A DNA stretch of 64,000 nucleotides, taken from contig NZ_JBGFFE010000003.1 of assembly GCF_041224415.1 (NCBI RefSeq), positions 62,001 to 126,000 of the forward strand, given 5' to 3'. The notes under the pieces are model-generated. The model was not told where the DNA came from. It saw nothing but the letters and a program-made list of their open reading frames with translations, and ran no database searches. The translations under genes and the position numbers were made by a program. The first letter of the stretch is position 1; each line of letters starts with the position of its first letter. Positions 25,708 through 34,389 of this stretch are shown here, one piece after another. The stretch comes from Clostridium_B lapidicellarium (GTDB lineage: Bacteria; Bacillota; Clostridia; Clostridiales; Clostridiaceae).

Positions 25708-26565
25708 ATGTCAAAAAAACGATATAAAATATTTAAGATCTTAAGCAAATTTGCATTTATGTTCCTGGGAGCTGTTTTAGCTTCTATAGCTTTGGAATTG
25801 TTTTTAATTCCGAACAACGTTATAGATGGAGGTATTACCGGCATATCTATTATATCAAGTTATCTTACAAAATTACCTCTTGGACTATTTATATTCACAT
25901 TAAATATACCTTTCTTATTAGTTGGATATAAACATATTGGAAAAACTTTTACTATTTTCACTCTGTTTTCTGTGACATCTCTTTCAATTATGGTATCTCT
26001 TCTCAAACCCATTTCAGGTGTTACAAATGACACTCTTCTGGCCTCAGTTTTTGGAGGAATAATATTGGGATTTGGAATTGGAATGATAATAAGAAATGGG
26101 GGTTCTTCAGATGGTACTGAAATCATAGCAATAATTTTGGACAAGAGAACTGGTTTTTCCATAGGTGAAATAGTAATGTTCTTCAATGTATTCATTTTAA
26201 GCAGCGCCGGTCTTGTATTCAGCTGGGATAGAGCCATGTATTCACTTATAACTTATTTTATAGCTTTTAAGATGATTGACATAACTGTCGAGGGACTAGA
26301 TGAATCAAAATCCGTGCTTATAATTTCAGATGAGTATGAGAATATAACGGAGGCAATTTTAGCGAGACTGGGAAGAGGAGCTACGCTTTTAAATGGCAAA
26401 GGAGGCTATACAAGTACTCCTACTAATGTAATATATGTAATAGTATCCCGCTTGGAAATAGCTAAATTGAAATCAATTGTTTATGATCTTGACAGTACAG
26501 CACTTATAACAATTGGGAACGTTGAAGTTTCAGGAAAAAGTTATAAGAAAAAATCAATACATTAA
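25708..26565 (+). CDS. YitT family membrane protein
   Basis: 285 residues. About five transmembrane segments (residues 15-35, 50-75, 80-100, 108-130, 150-185) form the YitT/DUF161 domain, with GGSSDGTEIIAIILDKRTGFSIG typical of the family; the last ~80 residues are the soluble DUF2179 domain (YTSTPTNVIYVIVSRLEI). Function is not established; some homologues are linked to transport or stress. The start ATG 25708 lies after a weak GGATGTGG site. A 175-base AT-rich gap separates it from the activase operon, so it is probably transcribed alone. Confidence 0.85.
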   Translation: MSKKRYKIFKILSKFAFMFLGAVLASIALELFLIPNNVIDGGITGISIISSYLTKLPLGLFIFTLNIPFLLVGYKHIGKTFTIFTLFSVTSLSIMVSLLKPISGVTNDTLLASVFGGIILGFGIGMIIRNGGSSDGTEIIAIILDKRTGFSIGEIVMFFNVFILSSAGLVFSWDRAMYSLITYFIAFKMIDITVEGLDESKSVLIISDEYENITEAILARLGRGATLLNGKGGYTSTPTNVIYVIVSRLEIAKLKSIVYDLDSTALITIGNVEVSGKSYKKKSIH

Positions 26566-26567
26566 TG

Positions 26568-26596
26568 ATAAAAGCAGCATCTGTTGCTGCTTTTAT
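26568..26596. terminator. Terminator after yitT
   Basis: A perfect 12-bp stem, ATAAAAGCAGCA (26568-26579) with TGCTGCTTTTAT (26585-26596), loop TCTGT. It is followed by a T-rich tail on the plus strand and also lies just behind the convergent DUF3006 gene. Confidence 0.85.
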
Positions 26597-26600
26597 TCTT

Positions 26601-26813
26601 TTAAATCCAGATATTCTTGGTTAAAAAATCAATTTTTTCTTTTCTCTTTTTAGTTTCACTTTCATTTACAATTATTTTATTCTCATATATGTCAAGTACA
26701 CACCCCTCTTTTGCATCTTTAGGCAAATCCAACCTTTTGATATTTATCATGGTTTTATCTTTTTTTTCACAGACAGCATAAGGCCCTTCAAATCTATCTA
26801 TTATAGCTCTCAT
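26601..26813 (-). CDS. DUF3006 domain protein
   Basis: 70 residues: RAIIDRFEGPYAVCE at the start and LPKDAKEGCVLDIYENK are the DUF3006 pattern, a small beta-barrel-like protein of unknown function common in Firmicutes. The start ATG 26813 has AAAAGGAGAT upstream. It is 12 bases downstream of the membrane-protein gene on the same strand, so the two are likely co-transcribed. The C-terminal lysine-rich tail is not conserved in my memory of the family. Confidence 0.75.
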   Translation of the reverse strand: MRAIIDRFEGPYAVCEKKDKTMINIKRLDLPKDAKEGCVLDIYENKIIVNESETKKRKEKIDFLTKNIWI

Positions 26814-26825
26814 TTAAATCTCCTT

Positions 26826-27395
26826 TTAAAATATATTTTTCTTGTCAACTAAAATATAGATTTTATTTTTACTTTCTATCAATGAATTTAAGAAGTTCAT
26901 AGTTTTTATGGTAATTAAAAATTCCAGTACAAATCCCATTAATATCCAAAGTATACAATTTACACTTATATGTGCAGTAAAATAAATTAGATAATTCAAG
27001 GTAAAGCTCAGATTTTTCAATATATAGGAATTGGGAGTTATTACAAATATAGAATAAAAAATTCCAAGAGGAATCCACAAACTCAGAATTCCCAGAAAGA
27101 TCTCTCCCAATTTAATAACTAGAGACTTTTTTGAAAAATTTCCATTAAAAAATTTTTCGTATAAATTCCATTTTATACTCTGAGATACTATCATAAGAAC
27201 TGAAAAAGCTCCTATCATATACAGCACATAAAATATGAATTCTTTTAATAGATAAAATTGATTAAATGTAAATATTTTTACAATCAGGAAAATAAATATA
27301 AACATAAGTATGAGCATGAGATTTTTAAAATCCAGTATGAATTTAAATTTTCCCTTAATTTTCATTCTATCCCATTCTTCACAATAATAATTCAT
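26826..27395 (-). CDS. Predicted membrane protein, unknown
   Basis: Not recognised. I start at the ATG at 27395, eight bases after AGAGGGGAG; a frame continuing to 27458 has no ribosome site. The 189-residue product has four or more hydrophobic segments (about 22-45, 55-80, 95-125 and 135-165), aromatic and isoleucine rich, with a short charged N-terminus (YYCEEWDRMK). The transmembrane pattern recalls Yip1/YIPF-like small membrane proteins but no motif decides this. It precedes the DUF3006 gene and may be co-transcribed with it. Confidence 0.6.
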   Translation of the reverse strand: MNYYCEEWDRMKIKGKFKFILDFKNLMLILMFIFIFLIVKIFTFNQFYLLKEFIFYVLYMIGAFSVLMIVSQSIKWNLYEKFFNGNFSKKSLVIKLGEIFLGILSLWIPLGIFYSIFVITPNSYILKNLSFTLNYLIYFTAHISVNCILWILMGFVLEFLITIKTMNFLNSLIESKNKIYILVDKKNIF

Positions 27396-27506
27396 TATTT
27401 CTCCCCTCTGAAAATTTCTAAAATACAAATCCTTGTAAAAATATATCTTTAATTTCATTATACAATATTTTCAATGATTTTGACTTATTAAAACGAATAA
27501 AAAAAT

Positions 27507-27535
27507 CACTATTCAAAAATTTATTTTGAATAGTG
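27507..27535 (-). terminator. Terminator of iorAB
   Basis: CACTATTCAAAA (27507-27518) pairs perfectly with TTTTGAATAGTG (27524-27535). On the minus strand the stem is followed by a run of seven T (A run at 27499-27505), the right orientation for ending the iorAB transcript. Confidence 0.85.
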
Positions 27536-27565
27536 GTCTTTTAAGAGCTGTTATAGGGCCAGTTT

Positions 27566-28141
27566 CTATACATCCATACCTATTTTCACAGATTTCATAT
27601 TTATACTCACAAATTGTTTTTTTACATTTTCACTTATAATTTTTCCCCAATTTACATTTGGAAGCTGTAAGGTTTTTAGCAGTACCCCCAGCATGATCAT
27701 ATTTTGAGATTTTATATTTCCCAGTTCCTTGGCTTTTTCTGCCGCCTTTATTACAGTGGTATTTTTTATATTTGATTTTATATTTTCAATAACATTTTCA
27801 GGATATTTTTCTTTTTCCGAAAGCACAGTAGCCGAAGGTATTTTATAATCATTCACAATCAATTTTCCCCCCGGACTCAAATATTCAATCCATCTTAAAG
27901 CTTCCATTTTCTCAAAAGCAACAATTACATCTGCGCTGCCTTTTCCTATGATAGGCGAGTATACTTTATCTCCATATCTGACCTGTGTTGTAACACTCCC
28001 TCCTCTCTGCGCCATTCCATGAACTTCAGACATTTTTACATCATAGCCTGAATTTATCAAACCTGAAACCAATATTTTGGATGCCAGTATAATTCCCTGT
28101 CCGCCAACTCCTACAAACAAAATATTTTTTACCTTGTTCAT
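27566..28141 (-). CDS. iorB: Indolepyruvate ferredoxin oxidoreductase, beta subunit
   Basis: 191 residues. The gamma-type domain of 2-oxoacid:ferredoxin oxidoreductases is recognisable from NILFVGVGGQGIILASKIL, EVHGMAQRGGSVTTQVRYG and VYSPIIGKGSADVIVAFEKMEALR. With IorA it oxidatively decarboxylates aryl pyruvates from aromatic amino acids to aryl-acetyl-CoA, reducing ferredoxin. The start ATG 28141 directly abuts the iorA stop. Confidence 0.93.
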   Translation of the reverse strand: MNKVKNILFVGVGGQGIILASKILVSGLINSGYDVKMSEVHGMAQRGGSVTTQVRYGDKVYSPIIGKGSADVIVAFEKMEALRWIEYLSPGGKLIVNDYKIPSATVLSEKEKYPENVIENIKSNIKNTTVIKAAEKAKELGNIKSQNMIMLGVLLKTLQLPNVNWGKIISENVKKQFVSINMKSVKIGMDV

Positions 28142-29941
28142 CTATATGTCACCTACCTTTTTTATTGCATCAAAAGGACATATCTGTGCACAGACGGAAC
28201 ACCCAACACAAATGTCTTCATCTATATGTGATATATTTGAGATATCTGAAATTGATATAGCCGGGCAACCTGACTTTATACACATTTTACACTTTTGACA
28301 CTTGTCTTTGCTTACTCTGTAGACAACTTTTTTTGTATTGAATTCCTTTTTGTCTTCTTCGCTCAACTTTTTTAATACACAGGGCCACCTGCTTATAATT
28401 ACAGAAGGTTCCTCACTTTTTAATGCCTTATCCAAAGCAATTTCCGTTTCGCTTAAATTAAGTGGATTCACCGTCCATATATTTTTTACACCTATGGCTC
28501 TGCACAATTGAGGTATATCTATGGCATAAGTCTTTTCGCCGCTTAAAGTATATCCTGTCCCTGGATTTTCCTGATGTCCTGTCATAGCAGTTATTCTATT
28601 ATCCAGTATTACAATTATTGAATTTCCCTTATTATAGACTATATCAATTAAACCTGTAATGCCAGAGTGAAAGAAAGTAGAATCTCCTATTACTCCCACT
28701 GTCTTTTTATCTATTCCATTGATTTTGAAAGCCTTTTCAGCTCCATGAGAGGTGCTTACCGAGGCACCCATGCAAATACATGTGTCCATTGCATTTAAAG
28801 GCTCCGCACATCCTAAAGTATAACAGCCTATATCTCCTGTAATCATTATATCCTTTTTCTTGGATAGTGTATAAAACAAACCCCTGTGAGGACACCCAGC
28901 ACACAGCGTAGGAGGTCTTGATATTATTTCCTTTTTTAAATTTTCTACAGAACTTGCAGTTTCTTTTCTGCTTTCATATTCAGTTTTTAAAAGGGAAGAT
29001 GCGACAATATCCGGATTTAATTCACCCACTCTTGGAATCTTATCCTTCCCTATACAATCAATTCCCCTTGCTTTAATCTGCTCTTCTATATAAGGCTCTA
29101 ACTCTTCAATTACATAAAGCGTTTTCACTCCCTGTGCAAATTTACTTATTTTTTCAAAGGGAAGAGGATTTGTGAAACCAAGTTTTAAATAGGATGCGTT
29201 GTTTCCAAAAACTTCTTTTGCATATTCATAACTTATTCCCGAGGTTATAATGCCTATCTGCCTGTCACCCCATTCAATTCTGTTCAAATCGGTATCATTG
29301 CTGAATTTTTCTAATTTTTTCAATCTCTTCTCTACTTCTAAATGAAGTTTTCTTGCATGTGCCGGTATAGTTACGAATTTAGATGTATTTTTTATATATG
29401 GCTTCATTTTTACATCTTTTCTCGAAGAAAGTTCAACCAGGGATTTGGAATGACATATCCTAGTAGAAACTCTAAATATAACTCCTGTATCAAATTTTTC
29501 TGATATATTAAAAGCTTCTCTTAAGAAATCCTTACATTCCTGACTGTCACTTGGTTCTATCATGGCCATTTTGGAAAATTTGCCATAATATCTATTGTCC
29601 TGTTCATTTTGTGAAGAATGCATACCCGGATCATCTGCTGAGACCAGGACAAATCCTCCATTAACTCCAGTGTATCCGAAAGTCATAAGAGGATCTGCAG
29701 CTACATTTAATCCTACATGTTTCATTGCTGTCATAGATCTTGCCCCTGCAATAGAAGCACCTACAGCTACTTCCGTCGCCACCTTCTCATTTGTCGCCCA
29801 TTCCGAATATATGCCCTCGTAATTTGAAACGTTTTCCAGTATTTCTGTAGAAGGTGTTCCTGGGTAAGCCGATGCAACAGTTCCGCCTGCTTCATAAAAA
29901 CCTCTGGCAATGGCTTCGTTACCTGTCATAAGTACTTTCAT
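28142..29941 (-). CDS. iorA: Indolepyruvate ferredoxin oxidoreductase, alpha subunit
   Basis: 599 residues. The pyrimidine-binding part is N-terminal (GNEAIARGFYEAGGTVASAYPGTPSTEI), the TPP/pyrophosphate part is C-terminal (TGDIGCYTLG, then GDSTFFHSG and ILDNRITAMTGHQENPGTG). Two [4Fe-4S] ferredoxin motifs end the protein: CQKCKMCIKSGCP and CVGCSVCAQICP. The enzyme uses TPP to decarboxylate indolepyruvate, phenylpyruvate and hydroxyphenylpyruvate, feeding ferredoxin in amino-acid fermentation. The start ATG 29941 has AGGGAG upstream and a sigma-54 promoter about 50 bases away. Confidence 0.95.
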   Translation of the reverse strand: MKVLMTGNEAIARGFYEAGGTVASAYPGTPSTEILENVSNYEGIYSEWATNEKVATEVAVGASIAGARSMTAMKHVGLNVAADPLMTFGYTGVNGGFVLVSADDPGMHSSQNEQDNRYYGKFSKMAMIEPSDSQECKDFLREAFNISEKFDTGVIFRVSTRICHSKSLVELSSRKDVKMKPYIKNTSKFVTIPAHARKLHLEVEKRLKKLEKFSNDTDLNRIEWGDRQIGIITSGISYEYAKEVFGNNASYLKLGFTNPLPFEKISKFAQGVKTLYVIEELEPYIEEQIKARGIDCIGKDKIPRVGELNPDIVASSLLKTEYESRKETASSVENLKKEIISRPPTLCAGCPHRGLFYTLSKKKDIMITGDIGCYTLGCAEPLNAMDTCICMGASVSTSHGAEKAFKINGIDKKTVGVIGDSTFFHSGITGLIDIVYNKGNSIIVILDNRITAMTGHQENPGTGYTLSGEKTYAIDIPQLCRAIGVKNIWTVNPLNLSETEIALDKALKSEEPSVIISRWPCVLKKLSEEDKKEFNTKKVVYRVSKDKCQKCKMCIKSGCPAISISDISNISHIDEDICVGCSVCAQICPFDAIKKVGDI

Positions 29942-29990
29942 TTATATACTCCCTCCAAAACAATACTTTAGTATAAACACTATATTTAAG

Positions 29991-30007
29991 AGCATATAAC
30001 GTGCCAA
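29991..30007 (-). promoter_or_regulatory. Sigma-54 promoter of iorAB
   Basis: On the minus strand TTGGCAC (30007-30001), then GTTAT and ATGCT (29995-29991): the -24 GG and -12 GC are exactly 12 bases apart as in TGGCAC-N5-TTGCW, with one mismatch. The start would be about 40 bases before iorA. A sigma-54 activator gene lies immediately upstream. Confidence 0.85.
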
Positions 30008-30056
30008 AGACTTTACAGACAAAATACCCTGCTTTAGGGAAATTTATTTATAGAAA

Positions 30057-30093
30057 AGGGTCAAATGGTATAATCAATTATCCATTCAACCCT
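30057..30093 (-). terminator. Terminator of the sigma-54 activator gene
   Basis: On the minus strand an imperfect stem of about 17 bp (AGGGTTGAATGG... with ...CCATTTGACCCT; arms 30093-30077 and 30074-30057) is followed by TTTTCT. It lies eleven bases after the activator stop and upstream of the iorA promoter, so iorAB is a separate unit. Confidence 0.75.
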
Positions 30094-30103
30094 ATCATAG
30101 ATT

Positions 30104-32170
30104 TCAGTTACTTTTTAAAAAATTCAGAACTTTTTCACCAAATTTTGTAATCACGCTTCCTCCCCTGCCCTTGTTTATTTTTATCATCAAATTTTTTTCC
30201 AATTCTATGAGCATGGCTCTTATTTCCTGTTCACTCAAAAAAATATTCTCCTGACTGGCTATTTTATATAAACTCCGTCTTCCCATTCTCCTCTTATCTT
30301 TATATCCTCTATCCAATTTTTCAAGCAAAAATATATATTTTTCTATGTCCTTGTCGATTTCATCCAGAAATTTTTTGAATATAACTTCTTCATCCCTGTC
30401 AAATATATTTTTATTGAGCTTTTTCTTGTAAAAAGGAAGATCTTTTAAATCTATTTCTTTAATATCCAAACTTGCAAAATATTCTATATAATTTTTTAAT
30501 TCCCTGACATTTCCATTCCAGTTGTAGTTGATCAAAGCATTTTTAGCTGACCCTGTTAGAGTAAAATCAACATTCAACTGATTTTTTATTCCATTAAGTA
30601 GAGGTATTATATCATCACGTCTATCTCTTAAGGGAGGTAAATTCAACGGCAGTACACTCAGCCTATAATATAGATCTTTTCTAAATTTCCCTTTTCTCAG
30701 CATATCCTTCAAATTTCTATTAGTCACCGATATTATTCTGACATCTACTTTAATTAAATTGCTTCCACCTATTCTCATAACTTCTCTTTCCTGAAGTACT
30801 CTCAGGAGTTTTGCCTGAAGGTTTAATGGCATTTCACCTATTTCATCCAAAAATAAAGTGCCTCTGTGGGCAAGCTCAAATAATCCCGGTTTTCCGCCTT
30901 TTCTGGCGCCTGTAAAGGCCCCTTCTTCATATCCGAACAGTTCACTTTCCAATAAACTTTCAGTAATAGCAGCACAGTTCACAGCTACAAAAGGATAATT
31001 TTTTCTCTTGGAGCTATTATGTATTGCCTGTGCAAACAGCTCCTTGCCGGTACCACTTTCACCGGTTATCAGTATTGAGGAGTTTGAAGCTGCCATTCTT
31101 TTGGCAATTTTTTTATATTTTTTAATTATTTCACTTTTACCCAATATATCTTCAAATGTATATTTTGCCCTATGTCCTTGTCCAATTATTTGCTCTCTAA
31201 ATTTATACTGCTTTTTTTCCATGTCATTGAATTTTTTGATTATTACTACCACACCGTAAAGTATACCTGAATTAAACAGCGGGTGTTCAGACAGAATCAC
31301 ATCATACCCATTTATTTTTATAAGCTTTTCAACAGTTGGACGCATATTTTTCAATACACTGCCAAAAGATATACCCGGAATCAAATCCGATATGCTTTTC
31401 CCGAGAGCACTGCCTTTGCTTATACCGGTTATCTCTTCTGCACTGTTGTTGTAAGTGTAAACTTTGCCATCAGGATCAACACCTATTATTCCGTCATCCA
31501 GGACTTGAAATAATACTTTGAGTTCACTTCCAAAGCGATTTGTCTGGCCCAATACGCAGGACATACCGGAATTTCTGCTGACGATTTCCATATATCCCTT
31601 TTTTATGTTTTGATCTTGCAGAATATAAAGTAAATTCAACTTTCCTCCTATGTCAAGTATGGTACTTATATCCAAAAGACTGTTCCCTATGTTTATAACG
31701 TTTTCAGCACCTTCTGTACTGCAGGAGGATTCCCCCAACAAAATAAGTGTTTTTCCCCTCAAATTTCTATCGATCCCCGGATACATAGGAGTTATTTTTA
31801 TATGCATCACACCCAATTCATACAATAAGCATACCATTTCTTTGGACATTTCCATATCTTCATCTAAAAGCCATACATGTGATCCCCTTGGAATGTCCAT
31901 TATTTTGTTAAATCCCGATTTCGAAATAGTTCTGTTTGCAACCACTATTTTACTTTTTATATTCAAATACGATTTTATTTTACCTAGGATATTGTAAGAT
32001 TGAATAAGTACCAGATCAGCATTAATTGGTTTCTCTATGTTGCATTTGTATATGTAAAACTTTTCTATAGATATGCTATTTGAAAATAGAGCGATAATCT
32101 GTTTGCCATAGGTATCCACTGCATCCTTCCCATAACCTACTATTGCAATTTTTTTACTCATGTTTTTCAT
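30104..32170 (-). CDS. Sigma-54-dependent transcriptional activator
   Basis: 688 residues. An unrecognised N-terminal sensor (1-205) is followed by a PAS domain (about 215-325, VLDDGIIGVDPDGKVYTYNNSA) and a central AAA+ domain: Walker A GESGTGKE, sigma-54 contact loop EEGAFTGA, Walker B TLFLDEIGE, and R-finger region. The C-terminus is not the usual Fis helix-turn-helix; instead RRSLYKIASQENIFLSEQEIRAML and GRGGSVITKFG suggest a winged helix. No phospho-acceptor receiver domain is visible, so the signal is probably a small ligand. Position beside a sigma-54 promoter makes iorAB the likely target. The start ATG 32170 has a weak GAGGATG upstream site. Confidence 0.88.
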   Translation of the reverse strand: MKNMSKKIAIVGYGKDAVDTYGKQIIALFSNSISIEKFYIYKCNIEKPINADLVLIQSYNILGKIKSYLNIKSKIVVANRTISKSGFNKIMDIPRGSHVWLLDEDMEMSKEMVCLLYELGVMHIKITPMYPGIDRNLRGKTLILLGESSCSTEGAENVINIGNSLLDISTILDIGGKLNLLYILQDQNIKKGYMEIVSRNSGMSCVLGQTNRFGSELKVLFQVLDDGIIGVDPDGKVYTYNNSAEEITGISKGSALGKSISDLIPGISFGSVLKNMRPTVEKLIKINGYDVILSEHPLFNSGILYGVVVIIKKFNDMEKKQYKFREQIIGQGHRAKYTFEDILGKSEIIKKYKKIAKRMAASNSSILITGESGTGKELFAQAIHNSSKRKNYPFVAVNCAAITESLLESELFGYEEGAFTGARKGGKPGLFELAHRGTLFLDEIGEMPLNLQAKLLRVLQEREVMRIGGSNLIKVDVRIISVTNRNLKDMLRKGKFRKDLYYRLSVLPLNLPPLRDRRDDIIPLLNGIKNQLNVDFTLTGSAKNALINYNWNGNVRELKNYIEYFASLDIKEIDLKDLPFYKKKLNKNIFDRDEEVIFKKFLDEIDKDIEKYIFLLEKLDRGYKDKRRMGRRSLYKIASQENIFLSEQEIRAMLIELEKNLMIKINKGRGGSVITKFGEKVLNFLKSN

Positions 32171-32237
32171 CCTCTAATTAATCACTTTTCTATAGTATAC
32201 CACATTATTTACCGACTCCGATATGTATTTGTAATTT

Positions 32238-32284
32238 AGAAGGCCATAACTGCCCTTATATATATCGGTAGTTTATAGCCTTCT
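32238..32284 (-). terminator. Hairpin at the end of the spoVA cluster
   Basis: AGAAGGC... (32238-32254) pairs with ...GCCTTCT (32267-32284) over about 17 positions with two mismatches and one bulge. It follows the last DUF1657 gene by seven bases on the minus strand; the T run is poor, so termination is likely but not certain. Confidence 0.55.
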
Positions 32285-32290
32285 AATTGT

Positions 32291-32497
32291 TTAAAGTTTA
32301 TTATATTGAGGTTCTTGCTGCTGAATATAATTCTGTCTTCCATTTAACACCTGAAGGGCTTCATCTAGATTTTTTGCTATGTTTTGAAAATCATTTTTAG
32401 CATTCTGATCCTGAGTTTCCAGTGCAAATGTCTTCATAGTTGCAGCTGCATTTTGAATTCCAGCTATTGCTTGCTGCATCTGGGTACCAACTGTCAT
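32291..32497 (-). CDS. DUF1657 protein, distal copy
   Basis: 68 residues of the DUF1657 family: MTVGTQMQQAIAGIQNAAATM, then FALETQDQNAK, an all-helical small protein. The family occurs almost only in spore formers beside spoVA genes. It is the last gene of the cluster, 23 bases after spoVAE, with AAAGGAGGTGAT before ATG 32497. A second copy starts the cluster (35476). Confidence 0.85.
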   Translation of the reverse strand: MTVGTQMQQAIAGIQNAAATMKTFALETQDQNAKNDFQNIAKNLDEALQVLNGRQNYIQQQEPQYNKL

Positions 32498-32520
32498 ATT
32501 GTATCACCTCCTTTTAAAGT

Positions 32521-32877
32521 TTACCCTTTTGGATTGAATATCAAGGCACCGATAAATCCGAAAATTATGGCAGCGGATATACCCGCGCTGGTAACTTCAA
32601 AAATTCCAGTTAGCACTCCTATTATTCCAAACTCTTCAGATTCCATAATAGCACCCTTTACAAGTGCATTTCCAAAACTGCTTATAGGTACAGAGGCGCC
32701 TGCTCCTGCAAATTTTATAAGCGGTTCATATAGCCCCAAACCTCCAAGTACGGCTCCGGCCACTACAAGTGTAGTTGTAGTATGGGCTGGAGTCAGCTTG
32801 AAGACATCCATCATGATTTGTCCTATTACGCATATCAAACCGCCTATTACAAATGCCCAAAAAAATTTTTCAATCAT
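32521..32877 (-). CDS. spoVAE: SpoVAE (SpoVAEb type), spore dipicolinate channel component
   Basis: 118 residues, three to four hydrophobic segments, typical SpoVAEb/SpoVAC-family pattern FVIGGLICVIGQ, TTLVVAGAVLGGLGLYEPLIKFAGAGASVPISSFGNALVKGAI. SpoVA proteins move Ca-dipicolinate into the forespore and release it in germination at the inner spore membrane. It follows spoVAD by 18 bases with a ribosome site AAGAGGTGC before ATG 32877. Confidence 0.92.
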   Translation of the reverse strand: MIEKFFWAFVIGGLICVIGQIMMDVFKLTPAHTTTTLVVAGAVLGGLGLYEPLIKFAGAGASVPISSFGNALVKGAIMESEEFGIIGVLTGIFEVTSAGISAAIIFGFIGALIFNPKG

Positions 32878-32895
32878 AATAAATGCACCTCTTTT

Positions 32896-33897
32896 CTATG
32901 CTTCTATAGATACCCCATGGGCGACACAGGGTATGCTTTCCTTTTGTTGATAGGACATCGGCGACATAAGTGCTCCTGTAGCTACTATCAACATCTTCTT
33001 TATCTTTTTCCGTTTCATCTCTTTTAAAAAATGTCCATAAGTCACTGTAGCAGAGCAGGCACATCCGCTACCGCCTGAAAATACGGGCTGATCCTTTTTG
33101 TATATCAAAATACCGCAGTCTGTGAACACTCCCTGGGGAAATTCAAACCCGTCATCTTTTAACATTTTTTTAGCTATATTGTGGCCTATTCTGCCCAAAT
33201 CTCCAGTAGCTATAACGTCGTAGTAGGATGGATCCCTGTGTAAATCTCTGAAATGTGCCTCTATGGTGTCAACTGCCGCCGGCGCCATAGCCGCCCCCAT
33301 GTTGAATGGATCTGAAATTCCCATGTCCATAACTTTTCCTATGGTAGCCGAAGTGACTTTGGGTCTGTCATACCCTTTGCCAATTACTGCGGCACCAGCC
33401 CCAGTTACTGTCCATTGTGACGTAGGAGGTTTTTGACCTCCGTATTCGGTAGGATATCTGAACTGTTTTTCCGATGCAGCATTGTGACTTGAAGTCCCAC
33501 AGAGAACATAGTTGGCCCCACCACTGTCTACAATGAAGGATGCCAGCGCCAATCCTTCCATGGAACTGGAGCATGCTCCAAATATACCCAGGTATGGTAT
33601 CTTGAGACTTCTGGCAGAAAAACTGCTGCTGGTTATCTGATTCATTAGATCTCCGCTCAAAAAAAAATTTATATCATCTTTTTTTACTTTAGAATTTTTT
33701 ATAGCTAGGTTACAAGCTTCTTCCAGCAATTTTTTTTCAGCCTTCTCAAAACTATCCTGTCCAAGCCAAATATCTTCGTGAAGCAAATCGAACTCTCCGG
33801 CAAGTGCACCCTTTGCTTCAAAAGGTCCACCCACGGCAGAACATCCAAGTATAATTGGCTTGGATTGAAATATCCATGATTGATGTCCCTGAATCAT
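32896..33897 (-). CDS. spoVAD: SpoVAD, dipicolinate-binding spore protein
   Basis: 333 residues, thiolase-like fold protein that binds dipicolinate and assists its uptake into spores. Family blocks are visible: AVGGPFEAKGALAGEFD, GIFGACSSSMEGLALAS, TSQWTVTGAGAAVIG and ATGDLGRIGHNIAKKML. The start ATG 33897 abuts the spoVAC stop (no gap), so synthesis is coupled. A TTG-started frame on the same strand inside it is an out-of-frame shadow. Confidence 0.94.
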   Translation of the reverse strand: MIQGHQSWIFQSKPIILGCSAVGGPFEAKGALAGEFDLLHEDIWLGQDSFEKAEKKLLEEACNLAIKNSKVKKDDINFFLSGDLMNQITSSSFSARSLKIPYLGIFGACSSSMEGLALASFIVDSGGANYVLCGTSSHNAASEKQFRYPTEYGGQKPPTSQWTVTGAGAAVIGKGYDRPKVTSATIGKVMDMGISDPFNMGAAMAPAAVDTIEAHFRDLHRDPSYYDVIATGDLGRIGHNIAKKMLKDDGFEFPQGVFTDCGILIYKKDQPVFSGGSGCACSATVTYGHFLKEMKRKKIKKMLIVATGALMSPMSYQQKESIPCVAHGVSIEA

Positions 33898-34377
33898 CTA
33901 AATCCCACCTAACCATTGAATAATTACTCTTACAATAGCCATCACAAATGCAGAAAAAACTCCAAAACTTATTACAGATCCCGCCAATTTAAACATATTT
34001 CCACCAACTCCCAAAACAAACCCTTCACTTTTGTGTTCTATGGCACAGGAAGCAATGGAATTTGCAAAACCAGTAACGGGTATTGCGGTACCTGCTCCCG
34101 CCCACTGTGCAATATGATCAAATACTCCAAGCCCTGTAAGAAGTACAGATACTATTATCAAAATTGCAGAAGTGGGATTCCCGGCAGTTGCCTCAGTAAA
34201 ATTAAAATATTTTATAAACATAAATTGAAGTCCCTGCCCTATAGCGCATATCGTACCCCCGACCAGAAATGCCTTTAGACAGTTTGTAAAAACCTTCCTC
34301 TTGGTCTCATTTTCCTTGGCAAGACTTTGATATTGCTGTTGTTCAGGTGTTAATTTCTTTTTTTTCTTGTCAGACAT
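33898..34377 (-). CDS. spoVAC: SpoVAC, mechanosensitive-type spore membrane channel
   Basis: 159 residues. A charged N-terminus (KKKKKLTPEQQQYQSLAKE) precedes four hydrophobic segments with FLVGGTICAIGQGLQ, AILIIVSVLLTGLGVFDHIAQWAGAGTAIPVTGFANSIAS. In B. subtilis SpoVAC acts as a mechanosensitive channel for dipicolinate release. It starts at ATG 34377, about 12 bases after the DUF421 gene, inside the five-gene cluster. Confidence 0.93.
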   Translation of the reverse strand: MSDKKKKKLTPEQQQYQSLAKENETKRKVFTNCLKAFLVGGTICAIGQGLQFMFIKYFNFTEATAGNPTSAILIIVSVLLTGLGVFDHIAQWAGAGTAIPVTGFANSIASCAIEHKSEGFVLGVGGNMFKLAGSVISFGVFSAFVMAIVRVIIQWLGGI

Positions 34378-34389
34378 TTATATCACCTT

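Noticed and set aside
32521..32950. 188-codon plus-strand frame opposite spoVAE/spoVAD
   Set aside because: Antisense shadow of SpoVA genes with strong codon and homology support.
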